This document shows, one piece after another, positions 1 to 9,425 of a stretch of 64,000 nt of DNA. The DNA lies in the NCBI RefSeq assembly GCF_000420085.1, contig NZ_ATUG01000001.1, forward strand, positions 930,001 to 994,000, read 5' to 3'. This stretch comes from Desulfospira joergensenii DSM 10085 (GTDB taxonomy: Bacteria > Desulfobacterota > Desulfobacteria > Desulfobacterales > Desulfobacteraceae). The notes beneath the pieces were generated by a model. That model was not told where the DNA came from and searched no databases. It worked only from the letters and a program-made list of their open reading frames with translations. A program made the translations under genes and the position numbers. How positions within the stretch are numbered: the first letter of the stretch is position 1; each line of letters starts with the position of its first letter.

Positions 1-1
1 G

Positions 2-1192
2 CTCATGCCCGGGCGGGTGGGTCCGGTATGTGAACTGGATGAGGGAAAGGAGAAAAGATACCTGGCCGAACTGGCTGTGCCGGTTCAAAGCCCCCTGATC
101 GGGCTGGAGAATATCGTTGAATACGGGGAGTCCAACCTGGGACTGAATGTGATTGAAATCTTCCGGGATAGCCGGATACTGGACCCCTCAAGAACCCGGG
201 TTGCCTTAGAACCCGATGATATTCTTCTGGTCAAGGGATCGGCCGAAGATCTGGTCTCCTGCCTGAAAAAGCAGGTACTGGAGCTGGCCCATGGAGAAGA
301 GGACATCTCCTTTGGATCAGGAATCAAGGACGATCTTATTGTCGAGCTCATTGTCCCGCCCCTGTCTGAAATGCTCCGGGAGCCCCTGCTGTCCACCCAG
401 CTCAAAAATGATCCGGATATCCGGATCATTGCCATCCGCAGCCGGAGAAGCCATTATTCCTACCGAAAAATCCACAGGGTCAAACTGAAAATCGGGGACA
501 CCATCCTGGTCCGATGTCCCAGGAACAGATTGTCGAGAATACGCAACGATACAGACTTCATCATCGTTGAGGACATCCACCACGCCATCATAGATAAGGA
601 AAAAGCAGGATTTGCCTCGGCCATATTTGCCGGGGTTGTGGTCTGCGCCACCCTGGGAGTGGCCGATATCATGGTCTGTGCCCTGGCCGGTGTACTGCTC
701 ATGACCCTGAGCCACTGCCTGAGCCTTAAGGATGCCTACCGCTCCCTGGAATCCGAGGTGCTCCTTCTGATCATCGGCACCATTGCCCTTGGGCTGGCCA
801 TGCAGAAAACCGGGGCTACCCAGGCCTATGCCGATCTTTTCCTGGGCCTGTTCAAGGGTATGGGACCGGGCTGGGTCCTGTCCGGAATCATCCTTTTGTC
901 CAGCATCTCCACCCATATTTTAAGCAACAATGCCACGGCGGTTCTTCTTCTGCCCATAGCCGTTTCCACAGCGGTTTCCCTGGGAGTCGATCCCCGGCCC
1001 TTTGTCGTTGGCATCTGTTTCGGAGCCAGTGCCTGTTTTGCCACCCCCATCGGCTACCAGACCAATCTTCTGGTCTACGGACCGGGAGGATACCGGTTCT
1101 CTGATTTCATCAAACTGGGGCTGCCTTTGAACCTTCTCGTGGTTCTTTTATCCTCTCTGATGATTCCCTGGATCTGGCCGTTTCATGGATAG
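2..1192 (+). CDS. DASS/SLC13-type transporter with TrkA-C domains (5' partial)
   Basis: C-terminal part of an ion- or anion-coupled permease; the frame is open to the left edge, so the N-terminal membrane half lies outside. About the first 190 residues are soluble and look like two RCK/TrkA-C regulatory domains (phrases such as DDILLVKGSAEDL and GDTILVRCPRNRL end each unit). From about residue 205 there are several hydrophobic segments, the SNNATAVLLLPIA helix-loop, and a closing GYQTNLLVYGPGGYRFSDF stretch, which is typical of the family and follows the substrate-binding hairpin. Family members carry dicarboxylates, sulfate or other anions; the substrate cannot be read here. It ends just before a 9-bp tandem repeat. 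Confidence 0.8.
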   Translation, partial: LMPGRVGPVCELDEGKEKRYLAELAVPVQSPLIGLENIVEYGESNLGLNVIEIFRDSRILDPSRTRVALEPDDILLVKGSAEDLVSCLKKQVLELAHGEEDISFGSGIKDDLIVELIVPPLSEMLREPLLSTQLKNDPDIRIIAIRSRRSHYSYRKIHRVKLKIGDTILVRCPRNRLSRIRNDTDFIIVEDIHHAIIDKEKAGFASAIFAGVVVCATLGVADIMVCALAGVLLMTLSHCLSLKDAYRSLESEVLLLIIGTIALGLAMQKTGATQAYADLFLGLFKGMGPGWVLSGIILLSSISTHILSNNATAVLLLPIAVSTAVSLGVDPRPFVVGICFGASACFATPIGYQTNLLVYGPGGYRFSDFIKLGLPLNLLVVLLSSLMIPWIWPFHG

Positions 1193-1217
1193 CGAGAACA
1201 GCGAGAACAGCGAGAAC
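1191..1217. repeat. 9-bp tandem repeat, three copies
   Basis: Three exact head-to-tail copies of AGCGAGAAC, starting at the stop codon of the transporter gene and followed by a partial AGC. It looks like a slippage repeat; no function is visible. Confidence 0.8.
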
Positions 1218-1320
1218 AGCCGGGCCTATCCTGTCGGGTGAGGAAAGGCAAGTTTTTCGAATAAAGGAATGGATCGTCCATCAGACCCGGAGATGTTGGA
1301 TATTACATGAAATCTCCGGA

Positions 1321-2178
1321 TCAGGGTTTATTGAACAGGCTGCCCCGGTAAAAGGCAAGTTTCCGGGCCATGGGGAAAAAGGGCTTCATGATTTCTTGAC
1401 GCTCATCCGGTGACATGGCAGGTCCGGATTCCTGGCCCGCCCGGACCAGACTCCTGACCTCGTCGCCCGAACTGCAACCCACCAGGGCCACATCAATATC
1501 CTGGGACAGGGCAAACCGGACCAGTAGTTCCGGTGTAATTCCCAGATCCTCTGAAATATAATGTTTTCCCCCCAGGACCTTCATGCCGATAACGGCGATG
1601 CCCTTTTTCCGGGCTGCTGCAAGGGTCTGGGTTAGAAATCCGCCCAGGATCTCCTCCACCGGGTTCACAGGCATGAGAACTGCGTCCACGGGCCAGGCTT
1701 CCACGGCCCGGGTCAGGACAGCCGGGTCATGGTGACCGGTTACCCCGATATGCCGGACCAGGCCCATTTCCCGGGCCTCGGTAAAGGCCTCCAGGGCGCC
1801 TCCTTTTTGGGATACGGCCTCTATATCCCCGGGGTCCCGGATATCATGGATCTGCCACAGATCCAAATAATCGGTGTTGAGCCTGTCCAGGGTCTGGGAA
1901 AGCTCGGAAAAGGCACCCTCCCGGGTCCGTTGGGCCGATTTGGAGGTGTGAAAGACCTTTTCCCTTTTCCCGGGATGCTCTTTCCAGTATTGGCCGTAGT
2001 AGAGTTCACTGTCCATGTAGACCCGGGCCGAATCAAAATAGGCAATGCCCATGTCCACAGCCGTTTCAACGACCTCACGGGCCGGGCCGTTCTTCCCGGT
2101 TGTCCTCAGCACCCCCTCCCCGCCCAGTCCGACCCGGGAAATCTTCCCCTCATAATTTGGAAAAACATGATCAGCCAA
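1321..2178 (-). CDS. Aldo/keto reductase family protein
   Basis: NAD(P)H-dependent oxidoreductase of the AKR superfamily, 285 residues, slightly short for the family. The catalytic tetrad is visible: Asp and Tyr in FDSARVY near residue 50, Lys in TSKSA near 80 and His in LWQIHDI near 110. Start is TTG, placed by a GGAG Shine-Dalgarno about 10 bases upstream; the next in-frame ATG is much further in. It lies directly downstream of the OYE-type flavoenzyme gene on the same strand, so the two may be co-transcribed as a reductive pair. The substrate is unknown. No C-terminal ferredoxin extension, which some anaerobe AKRs carry, is present. Confidence 0.85.
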   Translation of the reverse strand: MADHVFPNYEGKISRVGLGGEGVLRTTGKNGPAREVVETAVDMGIAYFDSARVYMDSELYYGQYWKEHPGKREKVFHTSKSAQRTREGAFSELSQTLDRLNTDYLDLWQIHDIRDPGDIEAVSQKGGALEAFTEAREMGLVRHIGVTGHHDPAVLTRAVEAWPVDAVLMPVNPVEEILGGFLTQTLAAARKKGIAVIGMKVLGGKHYISEDLGITPELLVRFALSQDIDVALVGCSSGDEVRSLVRAGQESGPAMSPDERQEIMKPFFPMARKLAFYRGSLFNKP

Positions 2179-2213
2179 AGTGATTAGACTCCTTTTTTCT
2201 CCTTGCCTTTGAT

Positions 2214-3281
2214 TCAGGGAAGCGGAGTCTCGGTATAGGCGATCCCTGCCTCTTCAGAGCTGTAAACCTTCAGTTCCCTGGAGGCCTCAAGATCCGTCAC
2301 CCAGTCCGGATTCAAAAGCATGGACTTTCCGGACAATACCAGATCCGCATGGTCCAGGGCCTGGTCCGCACTTTTCCTGTCATAAATTTTTCCGCAGATC
2401 ATCAGGGGAAGGTCTGTGGCTTCCCGGGTAATGGCGGCCATGGTCTGATCCGTTCCAAAGGCCTTTTCACTGTAGTCGTAGGTGGAAACGGAAATGGCGT
2501 CAATGGGGGTTTGGGAAAAAAGACGGACCATTTCGAGCCATTCTTCTCTGTTTTCAAACAGGGAAACCTCCATGTCGGCAATGCCCCAATTGGATATCCG
2601 CACCACCAGGAGGCGGTCATCAGGAACCACGGGACGGACCGCATCTATCACCTCCCGGATAAAGCGGAACCGGTTCTCCATTGCCCCTCCGTATTCATCC
2701 CTTCTCTTGTTGGAATAGGATGACAAAAACTGATTGAGCAGGTACCCGTGGGCACAATGGATTTCCAGGCCGTCAAATCCTGCTGCCATGGCTCCTTTGG
2801 CTGTTTCCACGAACCCGTTGATCACATGGTCCATGTCAAAGCGGCTCATCTCTTCGGGCACCGGATATGGTTTGCCGGTCATGGGGTTGTCCTGGCTGGG
2901 GGCAACCGGGCTGGGGGCGATGGTCCGATTGGCCGGGTTGATCCCCTCATAGGCCATGCGGCCGCAGTGAAACACCTGGCAGATGGATACGGCTCCGTGC
3001 TTCCGGATCCGGTCGGTTATTCCTTTCCAGGTATCCACCTGGACCTGGTTGAGGATCCTTGCCTGGCCAGGATACCCCTGGGCGCTTTCATAATCCGTGA
3101 CAATGGCCTCGGTATAGACCAGCCCGGCCCCGTTCCGGGCCCGGGTCACCAGGAACTCAAGCACATCCTTTCTCGGGATGCTGTCCCCTGCCCCGGACAT
3201 CCGGGTCATGGGTGCCACGCCCATGCGGTTTTTAAATTGAATCTTCTTGATGGAAAAGGGGGAAAACAGAGAAGAGGTCAT
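2214..3281 (-). CDS. NADH:flavin oxidoreductase, Old Yellow Enzyme family
   Basis: FMN-dependent TIM-barrel oxidoreductase of the OYE family, 355 residues. It opens with the usual N-terminal strand (FSPFSIKKIQFKNRMGVAPM) and has the family segment IHCAHGYLLNQFLSSYSNKR near residue 170, followed by NRFRFIREVIDAV. It lacks the long C-terminal NAD/FAD and 4Fe-4S domains of 2,4-dienoyl-CoA reductases, so it is the short, OYE-like form. Expected activity is reduction of activated C=C bonds with NAD(P)H; the substrate is not known. AGGAG lies 8 bases before the ATG. It is upstream of the aldo/keto reductase on the same strand. Confidence 0.88.
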   Translation of the reverse strand: MTSSLFSPFSIKKIQFKNRMGVAPMTRMSGAGDSIPRKDVLEFLVTRARNGAGLVYTEAIVTDYESAQGYPGQARILNQVQVDTWKGITDRIRKHGAVSICQVFHCGRMAYEGINPANRTIAPSPVAPSQDNPMTGKPYPVPEEMSRFDMDHVINGFVETAKGAMAAGFDGLEIHCAHGYLLNQFLSSYSNKRRDEYGGAMENRFRFIREVIDAVRPVVPDDRLLVVRISNWGIADMEVSLFENREEWLEMVRLFSQTPIDAISVSTYDYSEKAFGTDQTMAAITREATDLPLMICGKIYDRKSADQALDHADLVLSGKSMLLNPDWVTDLEASRELKVYSSEEAGIAYTETPLP

Positions 3282-3413
3282 CGTGAATCTCCTTTAATCT
3301 TTATATTGGAATTTTATCATTCGCTAAGAACAGCCCTGCCACCCGATAAAGCCGCTGAGAAATGGTGAAACAGGATAGATTAAATTAAGGCCGGGCAAGG
3401 GGATTGTCAATGG

Positions 3414-3455
3414 CATGGGTTCAGGGGCATGGGTTCAGGGGCATGGGTTCAGGGG
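3414..3455. repeat. 14-bp tandem repeat, three copies, with inverted flanks
   Basis: Three exact copies of CATGGGTTCAGGGG. The block is flanked by ATGGCATG on the left and CATGCCAT on the right, an 8-bp inverted repeat. It lies between the OYE gene promoter side and the 3' end of the histidine kinase gene. Copy number may vary between strains; no known site was recognised. Confidence 0.75.
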
Positions 3456-3528
3456 CATGCCATTCCCACGCTCCGCCAATTATAGTGATACAATTAAACT
3501 TTTAAACTTGACAAACAGCAACCCCGAA

Positions 3529-6258
3529 TCAGTTTTTTTCTGAATGAAGAGGCAGACGGATAATAAAATTCGCTCCTTTGCCCGGTTCAGAAACCACGTC
3601 CAGGGTACCGCCATGATTTTCGGTAATGATAAAATAAGAAACCGAGAGTCCCAGACCCGTACCCACTCCCACCGATTTTGTTGTGAAAAAAGGATCAAAA
3701 ACCATTGACCTGGTTTTTTCATCCATCCCGGGACCATTATCTTCCATCTCCATACAGACCATTTCAGAATCTTTTTCCACGTAGATTCGAAGGATGAACC
3801 GGGGAGATTGCGTTCCCGCCATCTGCATGGCCTGGGCACCATTCCGGAGAATGTTCAGAATAACCTGCTGAATTTTCGCCCCTTCACAAATCAGCAGGGG
3901 CAGATTCTCATCGTATTGTTTTATGATTTCAATGGTTTTAAAATCATATCGTTTTTTTAGATCGTAATCAGTAGATGCCAGTTCCAGGATTTGATCCATT
4001 AGCAGATCAGGAGGATAGGAGGAAACATCGGCCTCGGTTTTTCTTGCAAAACTGAGCATACTGTCGACTATTTCAGCAGCCCGTCTGCCGGACTCACTGA
4101 TGGCATCCACCATACGGGGGATATCTCTTTTCTCCATAAAGGCCCGGACATCTTCCATTGAAATACCGATCTCTTGAGCAGCCCGTTGGTTTGCCGGTAT
4201 GTCAAGGTCTTGAAGCCGTGATTTCATAACACTGGCGCTTTGGATCATGCCTGCCAGGGGATTGTTGATTTCGTGGGCCATGCCTGCTGCCAGTCCGCCC
4301 ACGGAGAGCATCTTTTCGTTTTGGACCAGGACCTCTTCCATTTTAACTTTTTCCGTAACGTCATCGATCCGGATTACGGCATCTTCAATGTCATCCATAA
4401 TCAGCGGATATATGGCTATATCGGAATAAAACATTTCATTGCCCGATTTATGGGGTACTTTAGGAAGATGCCTGGTTATCCGGTTGTCAATGCTTTGAAC
4501 AATGGTTTTAGTATTTAAATTTGGATTTAAAAAAACATCGGTTATCATCCTCCCCTTGGCTTCAACCGCATGGACCCCGGTGGCTTCTGCCGCAGCCTTG
4601 TTCCATTGGGTTATCTTTAAATCATGGTCCACACCGATAAGAATGGAGGGCATTGAATCGATGATGCTGTTTATATATGTTTTGGCTTTTATCAAATCCT
4701 TTTCAGCCGCCTTCCGTTCGGTGATATCTAAAAAGGAAGCAATGACAAATCGGACCGATCTGTCGGGATTTCGGAAACAGGAAACATTGACATGGGTAAA
4801 AACGGCATGACCGTTCTTATGGTGGTATCGTTCTTCTGTTTCATAACTTTCGATCTCGCCGTCCAGCATCCTTTTATAGCTGACCAGGGTATCTGCCCGG
4901 TCTCCGGAGCCGCTTGTCCTGGGCCAGGTCTTTCCCATCAGCTCTTTTTGACTGCATCCCAGCATAGTGCACATGCGTTTATTGATGCGTATCCATTCAT
5001 TGTTTTGTGCAATTGCGATCCCGATATTGCCGAATTCGAATTGAGATCGAAACAAAGCCTCACTTTCTTTTAACTGATCTATGAGGTTTTTCACCTCTTC
5101 CTTTTCATTTTTAAGACTGTCCACCATATCATTGAAGGATTTTGACAAAATCCCGATCTCATCATCGGACACAACCTCCAGGTGGGCTTCTTTGAAATTG
5201 CCTGCAGCAATTTGCTGGGTTCTGGCGGCAAGTCTTTGCAAAGGATCGGTCAGCCGGTACATAGCATAGAAAATTGCCGATCCGATCAGACACACAAAAG
5301 CGATTGTTATTATAATCAACAGCCTCATCATCTTGATCGCAGGCGCAAACAATTCAGCCTCCGGAAGAACCGTTGCAACAGACCAGTTTGTGATGGGTAT
5401 GGGCTGATAAAATGCAACCATTTTCCGTTTATTTTGAGCGTACCGGTACATGCCGGAACCCCCTGAAATCATATTTTTTCCTAAATCCCTCTCTGATGGA
5501 GCTTTTAATTCAGTAATTTTTTTCTTCATGATATAAGAGGAATCCGGATGATAAATATATGTCCCATCCCGGGTAATAATAAAACCATAACCGGTTTTCC
5601 CGGCTTTCAACTCCTGTGCTATTTCTTGAATATACTTTAGAGAAATTCCAGCACCGACCAGGCCCTGGGGCCGGTTTTCATCATCCAGAATTGGCGCCAC
5701 CATAAATATGGTCGGGATGCCGGTGGTTCTTGATATCAGCGGGGGAGTAATCTGTGTCGGGCCGCCGGCCATGATCGATTTAAAATAAGGACGATTTGCT
5801 ATGTTTCCTACGAACAAGGAGAACTCGGTTCCCTTCTGCTGGACCGTGTGATACTCCCCTTTCCTGTTGGCAGCATATATATCCTGAAAAATATCTGGAT
5901 ATTTTTCATGGAGAAGCTTATGCCGGTTTATATTTTGAAGGTCAAAAACGCGAAAATTTTCATTGATCAATTTCGCCGCTGGAGTCGAGGCTATGGTCTC
6001 AGGCTCAAGCATGATCGTGGTGAGCCATCGATTAATACTTTCAGCACTCTTGCCCACCGACATCAACATGCTGTTTGAAAGTTCCCTTTCAATAACGATA
6101 TCAATAGATTTATAGGCCACAAAACACAAAGAAAGCAAACCAAGGAGGATTATGGGCATTATCCATAACAGGATTCTGCCTTTTAACGGGAGATTGCCGG
6201 GAAAAGGATAAGAGGCATGTCCCTTTGATTTTTTTCTCTGGAAAGGGGCAATTTTCAT
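3529..6258 (-). CDS. Cache-HAMP-PAS-PAS sensor histidine kinase
   Basis: Membrane sensor kinase of about 909 residues. In order: a short basic cytoplasmic tail, first membrane helix (MPIILLGLLSLCFVAYKSI), periplasmic double-Cache-like domain of about 270 residues containing GYGFIITRDGTYIYHPDSS, second membrane helix, HAMP, two PAS domains, a dimerisation domain with phospho-acceptor His in GMAHEINNPLAGM, and an ATPase domain with DNGPGMDEKT and GTGLGLSVSYF. Cache domains usually bind small metabolites outside the membrane. The ATG used (MKIAPFQRKK) is preferred over one 20 codons upstream, which has no ribosome site. No response regulator is adjacent, so it is an orphan here. Confidence 0.9.
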   Translation of the reverse strand: MKIAPFQRKKSKGHASYPFPGNLPLKGRILLWIMPIILLGLLSLCFVAYKSIDIVIERELSNSMLMSVGKSAESINRWLTTIMLEPETIASTPAAKLINENFRVFDLQNINRHKLLHEKYPDIFQDIYAANRKGEYHTVQQKGTEFSLFVGNIANRPYFKSIMAGGPTQITPPLISRTTGIPTIFMVAPILDDENRPQGLVGAGISLKYIQEIAQELKAGKTGYGFIITRDGTYIYHPDSSYIMKKKITELKAPSERDLGKNMISGGSGMYRYAQNKRKMVAFYQPIPITNWSVATVLPEAELFAPAIKMMRLLIIITIAFVCLIGSAIFYAMYRLTDPLQRLAARTQQIAAGNFKEAHLEVVSDDEIGILSKSFNDMVDSLKNEKEEVKNLIDQLKESEALFRSQFEFGNIGIAIAQNNEWIRINKRMCTMLGCSQKELMGKTWPRTSGSGDRADTLVSYKRMLDGEIESYETEERYHHKNGHAVFTHVNVSCFRNPDRSVRFVIASFLDITERKAAEKDLIKAKTYINSIIDSMPSILIGVDHDLKITQWNKAAAEATGVHAVEAKGRMITDVFLNPNLNTKTIVQSIDNRITRHLPKVPHKSGNEMFYSDIAIYPLIMDDIEDAVIRIDDVTEKVKMEEVLVQNEKMLSVGGLAAGMAHEINNPLAGMIQSASVMKSRLQDLDIPANQRAAQEIGISMEDVRAFMEKRDIPRMVDAISESGRRAAEIVDSMLSFARKTEADVSSYPPDLLMDQILELASTDYDLKKRYDFKTIEIIKQYDENLPLLICEGAKIQQVILNILRNGAQAMQMAGTQSPRFILRIYVEKDSEMVCMEMEDNGPGMDEKTRSMVFDPFFTTKSVGVGTGLGLSVSYFIITENHGGTLDVVSEPGKGANFIIRLPLHSEKN

Positions 6259-6652
6259 CTTAACTTCATAGAATTCCCAAATAGTGTTGACCCAATTCCT
6301 CCCCAAAGCAAAAAGCATTGATAGAGGGCAAGAAAAATCGTCACTCTGGAGCCGTAAAGGTAAATTCCCCGGCTCGCCTTTCTATGGTTTCAGAGGGCAA
6401 CAATCCAAAAATTGATCGTCCCCGTATCTAATCGGTCAAATTGTGATTATAGAGGTCCCAGGCATTAAGGGTACATCAAAAAGTCGGGCTTTGCAAAAAA
6501 TATAAAAGATTTGTTTGGGCTGGAAATAGGCCGTATCATATATCTTGGATGGGATAAAAGTCACGGCAAAACAGAAGCGCCGGGATTGCCACAGACCAGG
6601 TAAAATTGAAACGAGGCCCAAGGCTCTCTCTTCTTTCAAGATTGTTCCTGGT
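6259..6652. other. Intergenic stretch, no gene recognised
   Basis: About 390 bases between the histidine kinase start and the PEP-CTERM gene stop. An 8-bp inverted repeat, AGACCAGG at 6593 and CCTGGTCT at 6647, encloses a 46-base loop near the end of the PEP-CTERM gene and might weakly terminate it. Short open frames on both strands have no ribosome sites and no recognisable product. Confidence 0.5.
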
Positions 6653-7204
6653 CTATTTTTTTCTTCTACTGATTCCGGCAAGGCCCAGGAGACCGAAACC
6701 CAAAAGAAGCATTGTCGTCGGTTCCGGGTTTGAATAAATAGCAGGCGGATTATTCTCTGTGATTTTCCAGGTGGATAAGTGAGAAATTCCTTTGTCAGCG
6801 ACGTCAGCAGTATCCCAAACACCTGACCTTGCGCCATCCTCTATCCAATAGAGAGCATACATATTACCCGCTTTGACACTAAACAGGTTTATGAGGTCCT
6901 CAGTGCTCCATGTACCGGACTTGCTTTCGCCGTCATCCATATTATATGAGAGAATAAGCCCTCCGGATCCATCAGTGGTTTCTGTCTCTTGAAATTCGAC
7001 TTTTGCATAGAATTCAAGGTCAATGGTATCGGTGGTATATCCCAGAAATTGGGAAACGATATTTTCCAGCGCACTAAGATCAGCGCTTGGACTGGCGGGG
7101 TCATTTCCCGAATAAGTGCCGAGATAAATTGTTGAGGCGAAAAGATTTATAGGGGTAACGAAAACGAATAAAACAATCGTAAAAATATAGGTAAGCTTTT
7201 TCAT
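6653..7204 (-). CDS. PEP-CTERM sorting domain protein
   Basis: Secreted protein of 183 residues. It has an N-terminal signal peptide (MKKLTYIFTIVLFVFVTPINL, cleavage near FAS-T) and a C-terminal PEP-CTERM tail: NPEPTTMLLLGFGLLGLAG followed by ISRRKK, that is the PEP motif, a membrane helix and a basic end. In this system the tail is recognised by exosortase and the product is delivered to the envelope or matrix with exopolysaccharide. The middle has no known domain. A consensus sigma-54 promoter lies 54 bases upstream, the usual arrangement for PrsK/PrsR-controlled PEP-CTERM genes. Exosortase and PrsKR are not in the window. Confidence 0.9.
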   Translation of the reverse strand: MKKLTYIFTIVLFVFVTPINLFASTIYLGTYSGNDPASPSADLSALENIVSQFLGYTTDTIDLEFYAKVEFQETETTDGSGGLILSYNMDDGESKSGTWSTEDLINLFSVKAGNMYALYWIEDGARSGVWDTADVADKGISHLSTWKITENNPPAIYSNPEPTTMLLLGFGLLGLAGISRRKK

Positions 7205-7257
7205 TTTTATCCTGATTTATATTTTCAAGGTATTGCAGGCAAAATAAGAAACTTACT

Positions 7258-7275
7258 TAGCAAAAAACGTTCCAA
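7258..7275 (-). promoter_or_regulatory. Sigma-54 (-24/-12) promoter of PEP-CTERM gene
   Basis: On the minus strand the site reads TTGGAACGTTTTTTGCTA. GG and GC are separated by exactly 10 bases, matching the TGGCAC-N5-TTGCW consensus at nearly all fixed positions. It lies about 54 bases before the PEP-CTERM start codon. The rest of the stretch from 7205 to 7546 contains no recognisable gene. Confidence 0.8.
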
Positions 7276-7546
7276 CTCTAATGTGAAATATCTTTAACGA
7301 CACAACCCCTTGTCGACAGGGATTCTCCAGCTTTGTTTTTTTTATACGAAAAGAGGGATTTTAACCATTCACACATAAACTACACAATAAATGTAAAAAA
7401 TTACCCATTTTTTGTGGAAAATGTGTTTCCAGGCAATCTTTCCCGAGAGGGTCAAGAAAATTTTATTATCCCATCCGGGGGCGGTCAGAAAGCCATGTTA
7501 TAGACCCTATATCTGGATAAAGAAACCGCCTGAAAAAAGAATGTTG

Positions 7547-8017
7547 TTATTCCAAGAGCATGGAATCCGGCATGCGGACAGCTACCACATTGCCCTTTGC
7601 GCAGACTTTGCCGTCTGCCAGAACCCTTGCCTCGACCACCACTTTTTTTCCTTTAATCTCCAGGACTTTCCCCCGGATTTCCAGTTCCGTTCCCAGGGGT
7701 GTGGGGGCAAGATAATCCACTTTTAATGAGGCCGTGACAAAACGGAGGGGCGGCTGGGTGCCCATTTCCCGGTTTTCGGCCCGATAGGAGGCAGCCGCGG
7801 CCGTGCCGGTTCCGTGGCAGTCAATGAGGGAGGCCAGCAGGCCGCCGTATACGAAACCGGGGACCGCAATATGGTATTCCTTGGGAAGAAATTTTGCCAC
7901 ACTCTCTTCGCCGTCCCAATGGGATTTGATCTGATGGCCGTGGGGATTTAAGCTGCCGCATCCGTAGCAATGCTGAAATGTCTTCTCGTAATGGTCCTGG
8001 AACGCTTTTTCCGTCAT
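7547..8017 (-). CDS. PaaI-like hotdog-fold thioesterase
   Basis: Single-domain acyl-CoA thioesterase-like protein of 156 residues. The hotdog-fold signature is visible as GFVYGGLLASLIDCHGTGTA around residues 55-75, where the Asp/His region forms the active site in PaaI-type enzymes, and the C-terminal strands follow (TASLKVDYLAPTPLGTELEIRG). An N-terminal CYGCGSLNPHG motif is a known extra in one subgroup of these thioesterases. It probably hydrolyses short or aromatic acyl-CoAs; the specific substrate is unknown. It stands alone, on the same strand as the HD-GYP gene upstream. Confidence 0.85.
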   Translation of the reverse strand: MTEKAFQDHYEKTFQHCYGCGSLNPHGHQIKSHWDGEESVAKFLPKEYHIAVPGFVYGGLLASLIDCHGTGTAAAASYRAENREMGTQPPLRFVTASLKVDYLAPTPLGTELEIRGKVLEIKGKKVVVEARVLADGKVCAKGNVVAVRMPDSMLLE

Positions 8018-8198
8018 GATCCGTTATCTCCTCCCTATGGGTCAGGGGTATTGGTTTTCAGAGCAAAGAGCCTCTCTCCACAATAGAAAATATAAAGGCC
8101 CGGGTCAAGCCTGGTCTTTATCCGGGGTAATGAAGTTTTTAGCCGGCTTGAACCAATGACAAAATCGAGGGGAGTGACCTTTTAAAACCGGAATAGAT

Positions 8199-9425
8199 TC
8201 AGAGCAGTCCGGACAGATCAAAGCTTTCAGACTGATTGATGGTGAGGATGAACCTTCTGAGCAGGTCTTTATCAAAACAGTGGGCCATGCCCCTGTCCCT
8301 GAGTTTAACCCGGGCTTCCACCCTCTTCCGGGCCTCTTCCTCCATGATCTCCCTTTCCCGGAGGCGTTTGAGTTTTTTATCATAATCGTCCCGGACCGTT
8401 GCCGTTACCGGGGACCTTCGGATCTCTCTGGCTTCGGCCTCGAATTTTTTAAGAATTTCCAAATTGGGGTTCTCTCCGGTCATGATTGTCAATGCCTCAA
8501 AAGGGGTCTTGGCCTCCTTATAAGAACGCTTGGAGGTCAGGGCGTCAAACACATCGGCGATATGGCAGATTTTGGCAATGAGCGGAATCGCGTCCCTGGA
8601 CAGGCCGCAGGGATAGCCGGATCCGTCCTCATTTTCATGGTGGTAGAGAATGGTCTGCATACAGGAATGGGGCAGATCGCTTTCAAAGAGAAGGCTGGCG
8701 GAATAGGCGGTATGGGCCTGGATCAGGGAATACTCCAGATTGTCCAGCCTTCCCTTTTTGTTGATCACGTTCCTGGGAATCTTGACCTTGCCGATATCAT
8801 GGAGAAATCCGGCCACAGCCCCCTGGATCATGAGATCCCGCAGTTCACTCTTTGTTTCGACATGAAACAGATCCTGGTTGGCATTGATAAAGGTCGCGGT
8901 GAGCCACCCCACCTTGATGGAATGGGTATGGGTCTCATAATCATGGCCCACCAGCTCGGCAATTCCCTTTAAGGATTCAATGCCGGAGATAAAATCAACC
9001 GCCCTTGTAATCAGAATTTTTATATTCTCAACCACCCGGCCGATGTCTCCTGCCACGGCAAAATTGACTGAAAGGGTTTCCTTGACCACTTCGGCGGACA
9101 GGTTGATCAGGGTGAGACTCTTTTTCTTCTCATCAATATCTTCATGTTTGAGGATGAACTCCAGATTGTCCTCGGCATATTTGATATAGTTTGCCCGTTG
9201 TCTGCGGTGGACATAGACCACATCCCAGGACTGAAGAAGCCGGATCAGTCTTTCCTTGGGAACGTCTGCGGTGTCCTTCAGGAGGCAGCGGAACCGAAAG
9301 TTCCCCTTGTCCAGGTCAAACCTCTCATACAGCATGAAATCTGCCAGGGATTCCGGATTAATGGACAGGGGATCGATGGGAAAAAAAGAGCTGCCGTCAT
9401 CAATGTAGTCTGGTGCCGCACCCAT
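8199..9425 (-). CDS. HD-GYP domain protein (cyclic-di-GMP phosphodiesterase type)
   Basis: Cytoplasmic signalling enzyme of 408 residues. About the first 130 residues resemble the DUF3391-type N-terminal domain (LPS or YVHRRQRANYIKY region). The HD-GYP domain follows with HDYETHTHSIKVGWL, FLHDIGKVKIP, YHHENEDGSGYPCGL and KICHIADVFDALTS, which supply the metal-binding histidines and aspartates; GYP reads GSGYP, intact. Expected reaction is hydrolysis of cyclic-di-GMP. The C-terminal 100 residues are charged and helical. The start has AAAGGAG 11 bases upstream. It is likely monocistronic. Confidence 0.88.
   Translation of the reverse strand: MGAAPDYIDDGSSFFPIDPLSINPESLADFMLYERFDLDKGNFRFRCLLKDTADVPKERLIRLLQSWDVVYVHRRQRANYIKYAEDNLEFILKHEDIDEKKKSLTLINLSAEVVKETLSVNFAVAGDIGRVVENIKILITRAVDFISGIESLKGIAELVGHDYETHTHSIKVGWLTATFINANQDLFHVETKSELRDLMIQGAVAGFLHDIGKVKIPRNVINKKGRLDNLEYSLIQAHTAYSASLLFESDLPHSCMQTILYHHENEDGSGYPCGLSRDAIPLIAKICHIADVFDALTSKRSYKEAKTPFEALTIMTGENPNLEILKKFEAEAREIRRSPVTATVRDDYDKKLKRLREREIMEEEARKRVEARVKLRDRGMAHCFDKDLLRRFILTINQSESFDLSGLL

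Noticed and set aside
3414..3455. CRISPR array
   Set aside because: Repeat unit of 14 bp without spacers and no cas gene nearby.
6436..6837. 133-codon minus-strand gene
   Set aside because: It overlaps the end of the PEP-CTERM gene in another frame and has no motif.
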